Source of the DNA: Nocardia gamkensis NBRC 108242
Lineage (GTDB): Bacteria > Actinomycetota > Actinomycetes > Mycobacteriales > Mycobacteriaceae
Length of the DNA stretch: 64,000 nt
NCBI RefSeq assembly: GCF_001612985.1
Contig: NZ_BDBM01000035.1
Span: 30,302-94,301 of the forward strand
Direction: 5' to 3'
A program made the position numbers and the translations under genes. This document shows, piece after piece, positions 32,406 to 41,682 of this stretch. A model generated the notes under the pieces. The model did not search any database, had not been told where the DNA came from, and worked only from the letters and a program-made list of their open reading frames with translations. Position 1 is the first letter of the stretch; each line of letters starts with the position of its first letter.

Positions 32406-34088
32406 GTGGCGGTACTGGACGGCGCGCGGCGCAGGACACTGGCGGTCGGGCGCCGGGCACTCGGACTCGACGTGCCCGCGGCCGATCACACCATCGCGGT
32501 GCTGCACAGCGACGAGTCGGAGGTGCCCGGTCTCGACCGCAAGGAGCTGGCGCAGCTCGACCGGATCCGCCTGATGGGCGCGACGGGCACGGTGCTGATG
32601 GCGATCAGCGCGCTCGGCATCGGCGCGCAGCCGGTGCACCAGAACCCGACCTCCGGCGTCCGCGTGCTGGGCATCTTCGCCCGCGCCCACACCGGCTCAC
32701 TGGCCATGTGCATGACCGGCACCGTCGTGGTCGTGCTGGCCTGGCTGCTGCTCGGCCGATTCGCGATCGGCGGCATCGGCGGCTCCCCGATCCACCGGCT
32801 GACCCGCTCGCAGCTGGACCGCACGCTGTTGCTGTGGCTGATCCCGCTCAGCGTCGCTCCCCCGCTGTTCAGCAACGACGTCTACTCCTATCTGGCACAG
32901 AGCGAGATCGCCGCGCGCGGCATCGACCCGTATCAGGAAGGCCCGGTCGCGGGACTCGGGATCGACAACGTCCTCACCAACAACGTGCCGACCATCTGGC
33001 GCGACACCCCCGCGCCCTACGGTCCGCTGTTCCTCTGGATCGGCCGTGGCATCGCCGAACTCACCGGTGACAACATCATCGCGGGCGTGTGGGTGCACCG
33101 GATCCTCGCGCTCGGCGGCGTCGCGCTGATCGTCTGGGCGCTGCCCCGGCTCTCGGTGCGCTGCGGCGTCGCGCCGGTGAGCGCGCTGTGGCTCGGCGCG
33201 GCCAACCCGCTGGTGCTGTTCCATCTGGTCGGCGGCGTGCACAACGACGCGCTGATGCTCGGCCTGATGCTGGCGGGCTTGGAGTTCTGCCTGCGCGCCA
33301 TCGAGGACACCCACCCGTTCGACGGCCGGGCCTACGCGTGGCTGATCAGCGGGGCGATCATCATCACGCTGTCGTCATCGATCAAGTTCACCTCGATCAT
33401 CGTGCTCGGGTTCGTCGGGATGGCGCTGGCGCGGCGCTGGGGCGCCTCGCTGCGCACGGTCGCCATCGCCGCGGCCATGCTCGGCGCGATCGCCATCGGC
33501 ACAACGCTTTTCATCAGTTCGGTCAGCGGGCTCGGATTCGGCTGGATCTATACGCTGAACACCGCGAGCGTGGTGCGCAGCTGGATGTCGCTGCCTACCG
33601 TGCTGGGCATCATCACCGGGTTCGGCGGTGTGCTGCTCGGACTCGGCGATCACACCACCGCGCTGCTGAGCATCACCCGCCCGATCGCGGCGGTGGTCGC
33701 GGGCTTCTTCACCGTCCGGATGCTGGTCGCCACCGGCACCGGGCGGCTGCATCCGGTCGGCGCGCTGGGCGTGGCGCTCGGTGCGATCGTGCTGCTGTTC
33801 CCGGTGGTGCAACCCTGGTACCTGCTGTGGGCGATCGTGCCGATGGCGGCTTGGGCGACCCGGCCGGTGTTCCGGGTTCCGGCGGTGGCGTTCTCGGCGA
33901 TCGTGAGCGTCATCCTGATGCCGCGCGGCGCCGATCTGGAGGTGTTCCAGATCGTGGGCGCCGCGATCGCCACCGTGATCGTCGGGGTGCTGTTCATCGT
34001 GATCACGCGCAACTCGCTGCCCTGGCGTGGGCAGACGGGGGTGTCGGCTCCGTCACAGGTGCCCACCTCCTACGGTGTGACATCGTGA
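32406..34088 (+). CDS. mptB: alpha-(1->6)-mannopyranosyltransferase MptB
   Basis: 560-residue polytopic GT-C glycosyltransferase using polyprenyl-phosphate mannose, which starts the alpha-1,6-mannan core of lipomannan and lipoarabinomannan. There are about 12 membrane helices. The catalytic first-loop motif is SNDVYSYLAQSEIAARGIDPY (about residues 155-176; Asp-Val), followed by VPTIWRDTPAPYGPLFLWI, both diagnostic for mycobacterial MptA/MptB. M. tuberculosis MptB is 591 residues. The GTG start is uncertain; an ATG at 32379 adds nine. It is separated from sufR here by four inserted genes but is its neighbour in M. tuberculosis (Rv1459c). Confidence 0.88.
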   Translation: MAVLDGARRRTLAVGRRALGLDVPAADHTIAVLHSDESEVPGLDRKELAQLDRIRLMGATGTVLMAISALGIGAQPVHQNPTSGVRVLGIFARAHTGSLAMCMTGTVVVVLAWLLLGRFAIGGIGGSPIHRLTRSQLDRTLLLWLIPLSVAPPLFSNDVYSYLAQSEIAARGIDPYQEGPVAGLGIDNVLTNNVPTIWRDTPAPYGPLFLWIGRGIAELTGDNIIAGVWVHRILALGGVALIVWALPRLSVRCGVAPVSALWLGAANPLVLFHLVGGVHNDALMLGLMLAGLEFCLRAIEDTHPFDGRAYAWLISGAIIITLSSSIKFTSIIVLGFVGMALARRWGASLRTVAIAAAMLGAIAIGTTLFISSVSGLGFGWIYTLNTASVVRSWMSLPTVLGIITGFGGVLLGLGDHTTALLSITRPIAAVVAGFFTVRMLVATGTGRLHPVGALGVALGAIVLLFPVVQPWYLLWAIVPMAAWATRPVFRVPAVAFSAIVSVILMPRGADLEVFQIVGAAIATVIVGVLFIVITRNSLPWRGQTGVSAPSQVPTSYGVTS

Positions 34089-34161
34089 CCGAGCGTGGCG
34101 AGGGAGCCATCTACACAGCATCACCGGGTGCGCCGAAACCGAGCGCCCGCGAGGCTGAGTC

Positions 34162-35094
34162 GTGACCACGACTTCCGGACCGGCCGTCAGCGTCGACGCC
34201 GTCGTCAAGCGGTACGGCGAGACCACGGCCGTGGACGGACTGACGTTCGAGGTCGAACCGGCACGGGTGCTCGCGCTGCTCGGCCCGAACGGCGCGGGCA
34301 AGACCACGACGGTGGAGATGTGCGAGGGATTCGCCACGCCGGACGCGGGCACGGTGCGCGTGCTCGGCCTGGATCCCGTCGCCGATTCCGAACGGCTACG
34401 CCCCCGCATCGGCGTCATGCTGCAAGGCGGCGGCGCGTATCCCGGTGCGCGAGCGGGGGAAATGCTCGATTTGGTGGCCGCCTACTCCGCGGATCCGCTC
34501 GACCCGGATTGGCTGCTGCGCACGCTCGGCCTCCAGGACAACCGCCGCACCCCCTACCGCCGCCTCTCCGGCGGCCAGCAGCAGCGGCTCGCCCTCGCCT
34601 GCGCGCTGGTGGGCAAACCGGAGATCGTGTTCCTGGACGAACCGACCGCGGGCCTGGACGCCCAGGCCCGGCTGATCGTCTGGGAGCTGATCGACGCCCT
34701 GCGCCGCGACGGGGTGACCGTCGTGCTGACCACGCACATGATGGACGAGGCCGAGCAACTCGCCGACCAGCTGGTGATCATCGACCACGGCCGCATCGTC
34801 GCCTCCGGCACCCCCGCCGAGGTCACCGCGCACGGGGCGGCGGGGCAGCTGCGGTTCAGCGCGCCGCCCAAACTGGACCTGGAACTGCTGGCGAACGCCC
34901 TGCCCGAAGGGTTCGCGCCCCGGGAGACCACCCCCGGCACCTATCTGGTGGAGGGCGAGATCAATCCGCAGGTGCTCGCGACCGTCACCGCGTGGTGCGC
35001 GCGAATGAACGTGCTGGCCACCGACATCCGGATCGATCAGCGCCGCCTCGAAGACGTCTTCCTCGAATTGACCGGACGGGACCTGCGCGGATGA
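34162..35094 (+). CDS. ABC transporter ATP-binding protein (Rv1458c-like)
   Basis: 310-residue ATPase of a drug/lipid exporter. Walker A LLGPNGAGKTTTVEM, signature YRRLSGGQQQRLALA, Walker B IVFLDEPTAGLD, switch His TTHMMDEAEQLAD, all of the DrrA type with a C-terminal extra domain of about 80 residues ending in DIRIDQRRLEDVFLELTGRDLRG. The stop overlaps the permease start (ATGA). GTG start. The pair corresponds to Rv1458c-Rv1457c beside mptB; substrate unknown. Confidence 0.93.
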   Translation: MTTTSGPAVSVDAVVKRYGETTAVDGLTFEVEPARVLALLGPNGAGKTTTVEMCEGFATPDAGTVRVLGLDPVADSERLRPRIGVMLQGGGAYPGARAGEMLDLVAAYSADPLDPDWLLRTLGLQDNRRTPYRRLSGGQQQRLALACALVGKPEIVFLDEPTAGLDAQARLIVWELIDALRRDGVTVVLTTHMMDEAEQLADQLVIIDHGRIVASGTPAEVTAHGAAGQLRFSAPPKLDLELLANALPEGFAPRETTPGTYLVEGEINPQVLATVTAWCARMNVLATDIRIDQRRLEDVFLELTGRDLRG

Positions 35095-35882
35095 GCGAGC
35101 ATGACGCGACCGCCAACCGATTCACGCCGGGCACCTTCGCCCCCGGCCCGCGCCCGAGCAGCCGCGCCGCGATGCTGTTCGCGCAGACCAGGCTCGAGCT
35201 GATCCTGTTGCTGCGCAACGGCGAACAACTTCTACTGACCATGTTCATTCCGATCACCCTGCTGGTCGGCCTGAGCCTGCTGCCGTTCGGCGATCTCGGC
35301 GCGCACCGGGTGGACAAGATCGTGCCCGCGGTGATGATGGTGGCCGTCATGTCCACCGCGTTCACCGGTCAGGCCATCGCGGTCGGCTTCGACCGCCGCT
35401 ACGGCGCGCTCAAGCGGCTCGGGGCGACGGCGCTGCCGCGCTGGGGCGTCATCGCGGGCAAGAGCGCGGCGGTGCTCATCGTGGTCGTGCTGCAAGCCGT
35501 CCTGCTCGGCCTCATCGGCTTCGCACTGGGCTGGCGACCGCAACCCGTCGGGCTGCTGCTGGGCGCGGCGGTGATCGCGCTCGGCACCGCGACCTTCGCG
35601 GCGATGGGCCTGCTGCTGGGCGGAACCCTGAAAGCCGAGGTCGTGCTCGCGCTGGCCAACATCCTGTGGTTCGTCATGCTCGGCGTCGCCAGCATCGTGT
35701 TCGCCGCCGACGACCTGCCCGCCGTGGTGAGCGTGCTCGCCCGGCTGGTGCCGTCCGGCGCGCTGGCCGAAGCGCTGGAAACCGCGATGGACACCGGTGT
35801 CGACTGGTTCGGGATCGCCGTTCTCGCGGTATGGGGCGTGGTGTCGGGCGTCGCGGCCACCCGCCTGTTCCGCTTCCACTGA
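35091..35882 (+). CDS. ABC-2 type permease (Rv1457c-like)
   Basis: 263 residues with six membrane helices (from about residue 45: LLLTMFIPITLLVGLSLLPF, then VPAVMMVAVMSTAFTGQAIAVGFDRRYGALKRLGATALPRW). The FDRRYGALKRL coupling region is typical of DrrB-like permeases. It starts inside the end of the ATPase gene and is translationally coupled. It presumably exports a hydrophobic compound with that ATPase. Confidence 0.92.
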   Translation: MSEHDATANRFTPGTFAPGPRPSSRAAMLFAQTRLELILLLRNGEQLLLTMFIPITLLVGLSLLPFGDLGAHRVDKIVPAVMMVAVMSTAFTGQAIAVGFDRRYGALKRLGATALPRWGVIAGKSAAVLIVVVLQAVLLGLIGFALGWRPQPVGLLLGAAVIALGTATFAAMGLLLGGTLKAEVVLALANILWFVMLGVASIVFAADDLPAVVSVLARLVPSGALAEALETAMDTGVDWFGIAVLAVWGVVSGVAATRLFRFH

Positions 35883-35948
35883 GTCTCAACGACGAAATGT
35901 AGTAGACCGGGTGAAGCCGCCGGATCCGGCCCGGCTACCATTTTCGAC

Positions 35949-36923
35949 GTGCTGTATCGCGCGTTCTTGCGACTCGTCGACAAGCTGCCACTGCCCTCGC
36001 TGCGAGCGCAGCGCCTGATCGCGCTCGCGGTCGTCCTCTCGCAAGCGGGCATCTCGGTGACCGGCGCCGTCGTACGGGTCACCGCGTCCGGTCTGGGCTG
36101 CCCGACCTGGCCGCAGTGCTTCCCCGGCAGCTTCACCCCGGTCGCGGTGTCGGAGGTTCCCGCGATCCATCAGGCGGTCGAGTTCTCCAATCGGCTGCTC
36201 ACCTTCCTGGTCACCCTGTGCGCCGCCGCGATCGTGCTGGCCGTGACCAGGGCGCGCCGCCGCCGCGAGGTGCTGGTGTACGCGTGGCTGATGCCCGGCG
36301 GCACCGTCGTGCAGGCGATCATCGGCGGCATCACCGTGCGCACCGGATTGCTGTGGTGGACCGTGGCGACCCACCTGCTCGCGTCCATGGTGATGGTGTG
36401 GCTCGCGATGGTGCTGTACGCGAAGATCGGCGAGCCCGACGACGGCATCGAGGCCGTGCGCGCGCCCGCGCCGCTGCGCTGGCTCACCGCGCTCGCCGGG
36501 GTAGCGCTCAGCGCAGTCCTGGTGGCGGGCACCCTGGTGACCGCGGCGGGTCCGCACGCGGGCGACAAGAGCATCGAGCGTCAGGTGGAGCGGTTGCAGG
36601 TCGAGATCGTCACCCTGGTGCATCTGCACTCGCAGCTGCTCGTCGGGTATCTCGCGCTGCTGGTCGGCCTGACGTTCGGCCTGTTCGCGGTCGGCATCGC
36701 ACCCGCCGTGCGCACCCGGCTGTTCGTGCTGCTCGCCGTGGTGTGCTCGCAGGCGCTGGTCGGCGTCGTGCAGTACTTCACCGATGTCCCCGCGGCGCTG
36801 GTCGTCGTGCACGTGGGCGGGGCCGCGGCGTGCACGGCCGCCACCGCCGCACTGTGGGCTTCGCTGCGCACGCGCGAGCGGGTCACCGCCCCGAAGCCGG
36901 ACCCGGCGACCCAGGCCGCCTGA
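35949..36923 (+). CDS. ctaA: heme A synthase, CtaA/COX15
   Basis: 324-residue integral membrane enzyme that oxidises the C8 methyl of heme O to the formyl of heme A for cytochrome aa3. Eight helices are visible, with paired conserved segments: GAVVRVTASGLGCPTWPQCFPG (Cys pair), AIHQAVEFSNRLLTF (heme His), ITVRTGLLWWTVATHLLASMVMVW, and the second-half LHSQLLVGYLALLVG and VGVVQYFTDVPAALVVVHVGGA. The GTG start gives the family N-terminus. It follows the ABC permease by 66 bases, as Rv1456c does. It needs heme O from CtaB, encoded at 46.3-47.3 kb. Confidence 0.93.
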   Translation: MLYRAFLRLVDKLPLPSLRAQRLIALAVVLSQAGISVTGAVVRVTASGLGCPTWPQCFPGSFTPVAVSEVPAIHQAVEFSNRLLTFLVTLCAAAIVLAVTRARRRREVLVYAWLMPGGTVVQAIIGGITVRTGLLWWTVATHLLASMVMVWLAMVLYAKIGEPDDGIEAVRAPAPLRWLTALAGVALSAVLVAGTLVTAAGPHAGDKSIERQVERLQVEIVTLVHLHSQLLVGYLALLVGLTFGLFAVGIAPAVRTRLFVLLAVVCSQALVGVVQYFTDVPAALVVVHVGGAAACTAATAALWASLRTRERVTAPKPDPATQAA

Positions 36924-36937
36924 GCGAGCCCGCGCTT

Positions 36938-36960
36938 GCGGCGGTCGTCCAGACCGCCGC
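36938..36960 (+). terminator. perfect 9-bp hairpin after ctaA
   Basis: GCGGCGGTC (36938-36946) and GACCGCCGC (36952-36960) enclose a five-base loop, 15 bases after the ctaA stop. No T-tract follows. It is the likely end of the mptB-ABC-ctaA transcript. Confidence 0.6.
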
Positions 36961-37130
36961 TGGTGAACGAGCCGCTCGGGAGGCGGTGAGCGGTTCGGAC
37001 CGCGATCACGACACCGGCTTCGGCATCCACGTCATGCCCGGCGCGACCCCGCACATCCCCACAGGTGTCCGAAGCCCACGATTTCGCGACGCCGGGCGGT
37101 GATCCACGCTCGGCGGTAGCGTGATCGGTC

Positions 37131-38114
37131 GTGTCCACGCCTGAGCCGCGATCCGATGCGCCGCAGCCCTTTCCCGATATCGAGCCCTATGCCCACGGGC
37201 TGCTCGACGTCGGAAACGGCCAGCGGATCTACTGGGAGACCAGCGGTAACCCGAACGGCAAACCCGCGCTGGTGGTGCACGGCGGGCCGGGCGGCGGTGG
37301 ACGGCGCGCAGCGCGGAAGAGCTTCGACCCGGCGGCCTACCGGATCGTCCTGTTCGATCAACGCGGCTGCGGGGAGAGTCTGCCGCACGCCTCCGACCCC
37401 GCGGTCGACCTCGCGCACAACACCACGCATCACCTGATCGCGGACGTGGAACGGCTGCGCGAACACCTCGGGATCGACCGGTGGCTGCTCTACGGCGGGT
37501 CCTGGGGAGCGACGCTGATCCTCGCCTACGCGCAGCGCTTTCCCGAGCGAGTCGGCGAGATCGTGCTGGCCGGTGTCACCATGACCCGCCAAGAGGAGAT
37601 CGACTGGCTCTACCGCGACGTCGCGCGGCTGCTGCCCGAGCAGTGGGAGACCTTCCGCACCGGCGTCCCGCTCGCCGACCGCTACGGCGATCTCGTCGAG
37701 GCCTACCGGCGGCTGGTGGAAAGTCCCGACGCCGCCACCCGCGAGTCGGCGGCGCGGCGGTGGTGCGCATGGGAGGACGCGGTGATCGCGCACGAAAACC
37801 TCGGCAGCCCCGGGCAGTACAGCGCGAAACCGGATGCCGCGCGCATGGCGTTCGTCCGGATCTGCACGCATTACTTCGCGAACGCGGCCTGGCTGGAGGA
37901 CGGGCAGTTGCTGCGCGACGTGCACCGGCTGACGGGCATTCCCGGCGTGCTGATTCACGGCCGACTCGACCTGAGTGCCCCGCTGTACACCGCCTGGCAG
38001 CTGGCCCAGGCGTGGCCCGAAGCGGAATTGCGGGTCATCGATGATTCCGGGCACACCGGCAGCCCGGCCATGGGTGCGGCCGTCCGGCGCGCGATCGCCC
38101 GGTTCGCGCGGTAG
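37131..38114 (+). CDS. pip: prolyl aminopeptidase (proline iminopeptidase)
   Basis: 327-residue S33 peptidase that removes N-terminal proline from peptides. The oxyanion motif is HGGPGG (about 50-55), followed by FDQRGCGES, then the nucleophile in GGSWGATLILAYAQ (Ser about 124). The Asp is in IHGRLDLSAP and the His in DDSGHTG. The TMTRQEEIDWLYRDVARLLPEQWETF cap region is diagnostic of Pip. The GTG start has no strong Shine-Dalgarno. Monocistronic. Confidence 0.93.
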   Translation: MSTPEPRSDAPQPFPDIEPYAHGLLDVGNGQRIYWETSGNPNGKPALVVHGGPGGGGRRAARKSFDPAAYRIVLFDQRGCGESLPHASDPAVDLAHNTTHHLIADVERLREHLGIDRWLLYGGSWGATLILAYAQRFPERVGEIVLAGVTMTRQEEIDWLYRDVARLLPEQWETFRTGVPLADRYGDLVEAYRRLVESPDAATRESAARRWCAWEDAVIAHENLGSPGQYSAKPDAARMAFVRICTHYFANAAWLEDGQLLRDVHRLTGIPGVLIHGRLDLSAPLYTAWQLAQAWPEAELRVIDDSGHTGSPAMGAAVRRAIARFAR

Positions 38115-38164
38115 CCCCTGCGGGCTCGGGTGAGCAAGACGACGAGGTCCGTACCTTCGGCGAA

Positions 38165-38176
38165 GGTCTTAGGTCC
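38165..38176 (+). promoter_or_regulatory. possible DosR-like box upstream of usp
   Basis: GGTCTTAGGTCC agrees with the DosR core GGACTTTNGTCC at most positions and lies 91 bases before the usp ATG. A G-rich hairpin (GGGGGC-CACC-GCCCCC) follows. Tandem Usp genes are classic DosR targets in mycobacteria. The match is imperfect. Confidence 0.3.
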
Positions 38177-38266
38177 TCCCCATCGGGGGCCACCGCCCCC
38201 GGCGCGGACGGTCGGCAGGCTGGGAATGTAAGAGTCGAACCCGCCGGAACCGTGATCGGAGCACAG

Positions 38267-39151
38267 ATGCGCACACCAGTCGACCGACACTCGATCGTCG
38301 TCGGAATCGATGGCAGCCCCGCCGCCGTAGGCGCAGCGCGCTGGGCGGGAGCCATCGCGAATCGGCAGCATGCCCCGCTGGTACTGCTCGGTGTCGTTCC
38401 CGCGCTCGACTTCCCCCTGACCACCTCGGTCTTGGCCGAGGTCGACCTGCTTCCCGAGCTGCGAGCGGCGGCGAAGAACAAGGTCCGAGAGGCATTCGAG
38501 GCCGTACGCGCCGAGCAGCCGGAGCTGGAGATCCGCCAGATCGTCGAAGAAGGCACGCCCGCACGCGAGCTGATCGAGCACAGCGCGGGCGCACGCATGG
38601 TCGTCGTCGCGGCGAAAGCGCAAGACCGGCTCTCCACGCTGCTGCTCGGATCCACCGCGCTCACGGTCGCCAACAAGGCGAACTGCCCGGTGACGGTGTG
38701 GCGCGGCCGGCTCGATCAGCCGCTACCGGACGAGCGACCGGTTCTCGTCGGCGTCGACGGGAGCCCCGGTGGCGCCGCCGCGATCGGCGAGGCATATGAG
38801 CTGGCCTCCGCACTGGGCGTCGAAGTGGTCGCCTTACACGCGTGGAACGACCCGGACCTGCTGCAATGGACTCCGGTGCCCGACACGTGGATCGCGCTGG
38901 CCCAGCAAGAGAAGGAACTATTGTCCGAGCGTTTGGCCGGATGGAGCGACAAATTCCCCGACGTCGCGATCACCCAAGTGGTCGAGAAGGCCACGCCCGC
39001 ACAAGCCCTGCTCGAGCACGCCGAGAAAGCGCAGCTGGTGCTGACCGGCAGCCGCGGGCACAACCGTCTCACCGGACTCCTGCTCGGATCGACGAGTCAG
39101 AATCTGCTGCACAACGCGGCGAGCCCGGTGGTGATCTGCCGTGAGCGGTAG
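38267..39151 (+). CDS. tandem universal stress protein
   Basis: 294-residue protein of two Usp domains. The first (IVVGIDGSPAAVGAARWAG ... LLLGSTALTVANKANCPVTVW) spans about 8-148, and the second (PVLVGVDGSPGGAAAIGEAYELASALG ... LTGSRGHNRLTGLLLGSTSQNLLHNAASPVVICRE) spans about 155-294. The second has a complete ATP-binding motif GXRGHXRLXGLLLGS; the first has a divergent one (AAKAQDRLSTLLLGS). The ATG has GGAG six bases upstream and is preferred over a GTG five codons earlier. Hypoxia control is suggested only by a weak DosR-like box. Monocistronic. Confidence 0.92.
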   Translation: MRTPVDRHSIVVGIDGSPAAVGAARWAGAIANRQHAPLVLLGVVPALDFPLTTSVLAEVDLLPELRAAAKNKVREAFEAVRAEQPELEIRQIVEEGTPARELIEHSAGARMVVVAAKAQDRLSTLLLGSTALTVANKANCPVTVWRGRLDQPLPDERPVLVGVDGSPGGAAAIGEAYELASALGVEVVALHAWNDPDLLQWTPVPDTWIALAQQEKELLSERLAGWSDKFPDVAITQVVEKATPAQALLEHAEKAQLVLTGSRGHNRLTGLLLGSTSQNLLHNAASPVVICRER

Positions 39152-39186
39152 GACAGTGCGCAGCGCACGGTCGCCTGTCCGCCCGG

Positions 39187-39411
39187 TTGCCTTCCGACTC
39201 CCCCACCGACTTGGCGCCCCTCGGACCGGTCGCGGAGGTCTCGGGCTTGGCAATGGTGGTCGCCGCGCTCGCCGCCATGACGAGGATTCCGGCCTGGACA
39301 GCGGACTACGGCGTCTTGGTGGTCGCGGCCGCGATCCTCTATCTCGCCATAGCAGCCGGGCTGGTGCACTGGGGTGTCGAACATCAGGGCGAGTGTTCCC
39401 GCGACACCTGA
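39187..39411 (+). CDS. small two-helix membrane protein
   Basis: Up to 74 residues from a TTG, or 52 from an ATG at 39253. Two hydrophobic segments (VSGLAMVVAALAAMTRIPAW and YGVLVVAAAILYLAIAAGLVHW) are joined by a short loop. Codon third positions are strongly G/C, which favours a real gene. No family recognised and no good Shine-Dalgarno. It follows usp by 35 bases on the same strand. Confidence 0.45.
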   Translation: MPSDSPTDLAPLGPVAEVSGLAMVVAALAAMTRIPAWTADYGVLVVAAAILYLAIAAGLVHWGVEHQGECSRDT

Positions 39412-39450
39412 GCGCGCCTCGTGCGCGACCGTGCTGGGCGTGTGCGTGGG

Positions 39451-41682
39451 TCAGCGCACGCCCGCCGCCGGTCCCCGGACCACCCGCTGCAACGCGCGCA
39501 GGTCCGCGTCGAGCGTTCGGTACAGCCAGTACACGGCGACGAAGGCGAGTCCGCCGACCGCGCACAAGCCCAGGACCGAATCGCGCACCAGTGGAAGTTC
39601 CTCGGGTTCGAGCAGGCTGAATCCGGCCAGCACCCCGACCAGCGGCACGGAGGCCGTGACCGCGAGATACACCGTGGTTCTCCGCCGCAGCGTGCGAATA
39701 TCACCGGAGTCGAGTGCGGTCGCGCGGCTATAGCGCAGATAGACCGGATAGACGCAGCGGACGATGTAGAACGTCGACAGGAAGAAGGTGTAGGCGACGG
39801 AGATGATGCCCGCCATGAAAACGGTCATCGCCGCGTGGATCACCAGCCGCGCGGGAAGATCGGTGAGCCACAGGCACAGGAAGACCCCCGTCACGGTCGC
39901 CGAAACCCCGGTCTGGAAGGTGTTCAGCGCGCACATGTCACCCCAGAACAGCGTTCGCGACCGCACTCGCGCGAGCAGCGCGTCGTCATAGCGTCTGCCA
40001 CTGCGCAAGCCGCGGGGAACCGCGATCAGATCACGCGACATATACGCGTAGATGACGATCGACAGCGTCCCCGCGATGAGAACGAAAACGTAGACGCCCA
40101 TGTTGAGTTGGGCATTGGTGGCATCGGACAGGCGCTCCCTGATCAGTTCTTGAACGTGCACCGCCATGTAGACCGTGGCCAGTCCGACGCCGACCAGCGA
40201 GGACAGCCACAAGATGGGGGTGGGTCTGCGGGAAAGTCGTGCGCGCCAGCTGTCCGGGGGCGGATAGACCAGATCGCGTGCCCTCTGCTCCAAGCACAAG
40301 TCGAGCTGCTGAGCCAGTTCCGAACCGGACGAGTAGCGGTCCGCGCGGTCGGGCGACAGACAGGTCAGCAGTACCCGGCGCAGCGCCATGGGGCAATCCG
40401 GCGGCAGCTCCGACAAGAACGCAGGCTCGACGGGGCTGCGCCGCAGTTCGATCATGCGGGCCAGCGACGTCTGCGAATCACCCGCGGACGTTTCGTCCGC
40501 GAAGGGGCGCCGCCCGGTGAGCAACTCCCACAGCATGACGGCCAGCGCGAAGATGTCACTGCGCGTGTCCAGTTCCCCCGCGGTCGCCGGGAGACCCGGA
40601 TGACAGGCTTCGAGCTGTTCGGGCGACATGTACGCCAGCGATCCGCCGAAGTACGCCAGCGGACTGGTGCCCTTGACGCGTTTGCTGAAGCTGACGTTGA
40701 AGTCGGCCAGCTTCGGGCTTCCCTCGGCGCTCAGCAGCACATTCGCGGGTTTGATGTCGCGATGCAGCACCCCTCGTTGGGACGCGTGCTGTAGGGCGTC
40801 CGCGAGTCGGCGGCCCAGCCAGGCGACGGTCTCCGGCCAGGTCAGTGCGGCGATCCGCGCCCGAACGGCGGATTCGGTGGGCCGGACCTCGCCCTTGTCG
40901 GCGAGCACCTCGTCGATGGCGTCTAGCAGTAATTGCCCACCACGCTGCTGCGGTGGCGTCGCGCGCGCCAGGCGCAGCACGTCGAGCAGCGTCCCTCCGG
41001 GGAGGTACTGCATGTAGAGCAGCTTCAGCTCGTCGTCGGCGATGAGCCGCTGATCGAAGATGCGCACGATGTATTCGTGGTCCAGCTGGGCGAGGGTTTG
41101 CGGCTCGTTGCCGTGGTTGTGCGAGATCTTGACCGCGACCAGTCGCTGCATCGATTGCTGGCGAGCGAGATACACCTGGGCGAACGCGCCCACCCCGATC
41201 CGCATGAGGAGGTCGAAATCGTCGACCTGGTCGCCGACGTCGATGGCGTCGAGCGCGACCTGGGCACTCGGGCGAGCGATCATCGTGCTGCGGTAGTCGC
41301 TGGTGAGCCCGTCGAGTTCCGCGGCGGCCGCGGTGGCGGTGGCGGTCAGGTCGGTGGTGTCGCCGCTCTGCTCGCCGCGGCGCATGGCGTGGTATTCCTC
41401 GTAGACCAGATCGGCCGGGAAAGGACCATTGCGCAGTTCGGGGAACTCCGCGCGGTAGTCGATGAGCCGCTTGGGAAAGTGGTAGCGCAGCCAGCGGTAC
41501 TCGAGGTCGACCTTGATCAGTTCGATCAAGATCGTGTGCCGCTCGGCTTGCTCGGCGGGTAGGTAAGCGGACAGGTCGGGCGGGGAGCCGGCCGCCCAGG
41601 CCTCCGAGAACTGCGCCACGACGGCTGCGAGCGCCGCGCGGGTTCGTTCGGCTGAATCGACCAGGTCGATCGGCTCACGCAT
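39451..41682 (-). CDS. planctomycete-like transmembrane Ser/Thr protein kinase (DFN variant)
   Basis: 743 residues. The N-terminal 100 residues carry the IELIKVDLEYRW ... LIDYRAEFPEL module found before planctomycete-type kinases. The kinase domain spans about 155-440: Gly loop IGVGAFAQVYLAR (162-174), Lys185 in VAVKIS, catalytic HRDIKPANVLL (307-317) and MSPEQLE for the APE region. The Mg-binding DFG is ADFNVSF (Asn at 329). About 480-743 form six or so membrane helices, with FWGDMCALNTFQTGVSATVTGVFLCLW in the middle. The start ATG fits family length. Signal and targets are unknown; no PASTA or sensor domain is present. The stop is near a convergent gene-poor area. Confidence 0.88.
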   Translation of the reverse strand: MREPIDLVDSAERTRAALAAVVAQFSEAWAAGSPPDLSAYLPAEQAERHTILIELIKVDLEYRWLRYHFPKRLIDYRAEFPELRNGPFPADLVYEEYHAMRRGEQSGDTTDLTATATAAAAELDGLTSDYRSTMIARPSAQVALDAIDVGDQVDDFDLLMRIGVGAFAQVYLARQQSMQRLVAVKISHNHGNEPQTLAQLDHEYIVRIFDQRLIADDELKLLYMQYLPGGTLLDVLRLARATPPQQRGGQLLLDAIDEVLADKGEVRPTESAVRARIAALTWPETVAWLGRRLADALQHASQRGVLHRDIKPANVLLSAEGSPKLADFNVSFSKRVKGTSPLAYFGGSLAYMSPEQLEACHPGLPATAGELDTRSDIFALAVMLWELLTGRRPFADETSAGDSQTSLARMIELRRSPVEPAFLSELPPDCPMALRRVLLTCLSPDRADRYSSGSELAQQLDLCLEQRARDLVYPPPDSWRARLSRRPTPILWLSSLVGVGLATVYMAVHVQELIRERLSDATNAQLNMGVYVFVLIAGTLSIVIYAYMSRDLIAVPRGLRSGRRYDDALLARVRSRTLFWGDMCALNTFQTGVSATVTGVFLCLWLTDLPARLVIHAAMTVFMAGIISVAYTFFLSTFYIVRCVYPVYLRYSRATALDSGDIRTLRRRTTVYLAVTASVPLVGVLAGFSLLEPEELPLVRDSVLGLCAVGGLAFVAVYWLYRTLDADLRALQRVVRGPAAGVR

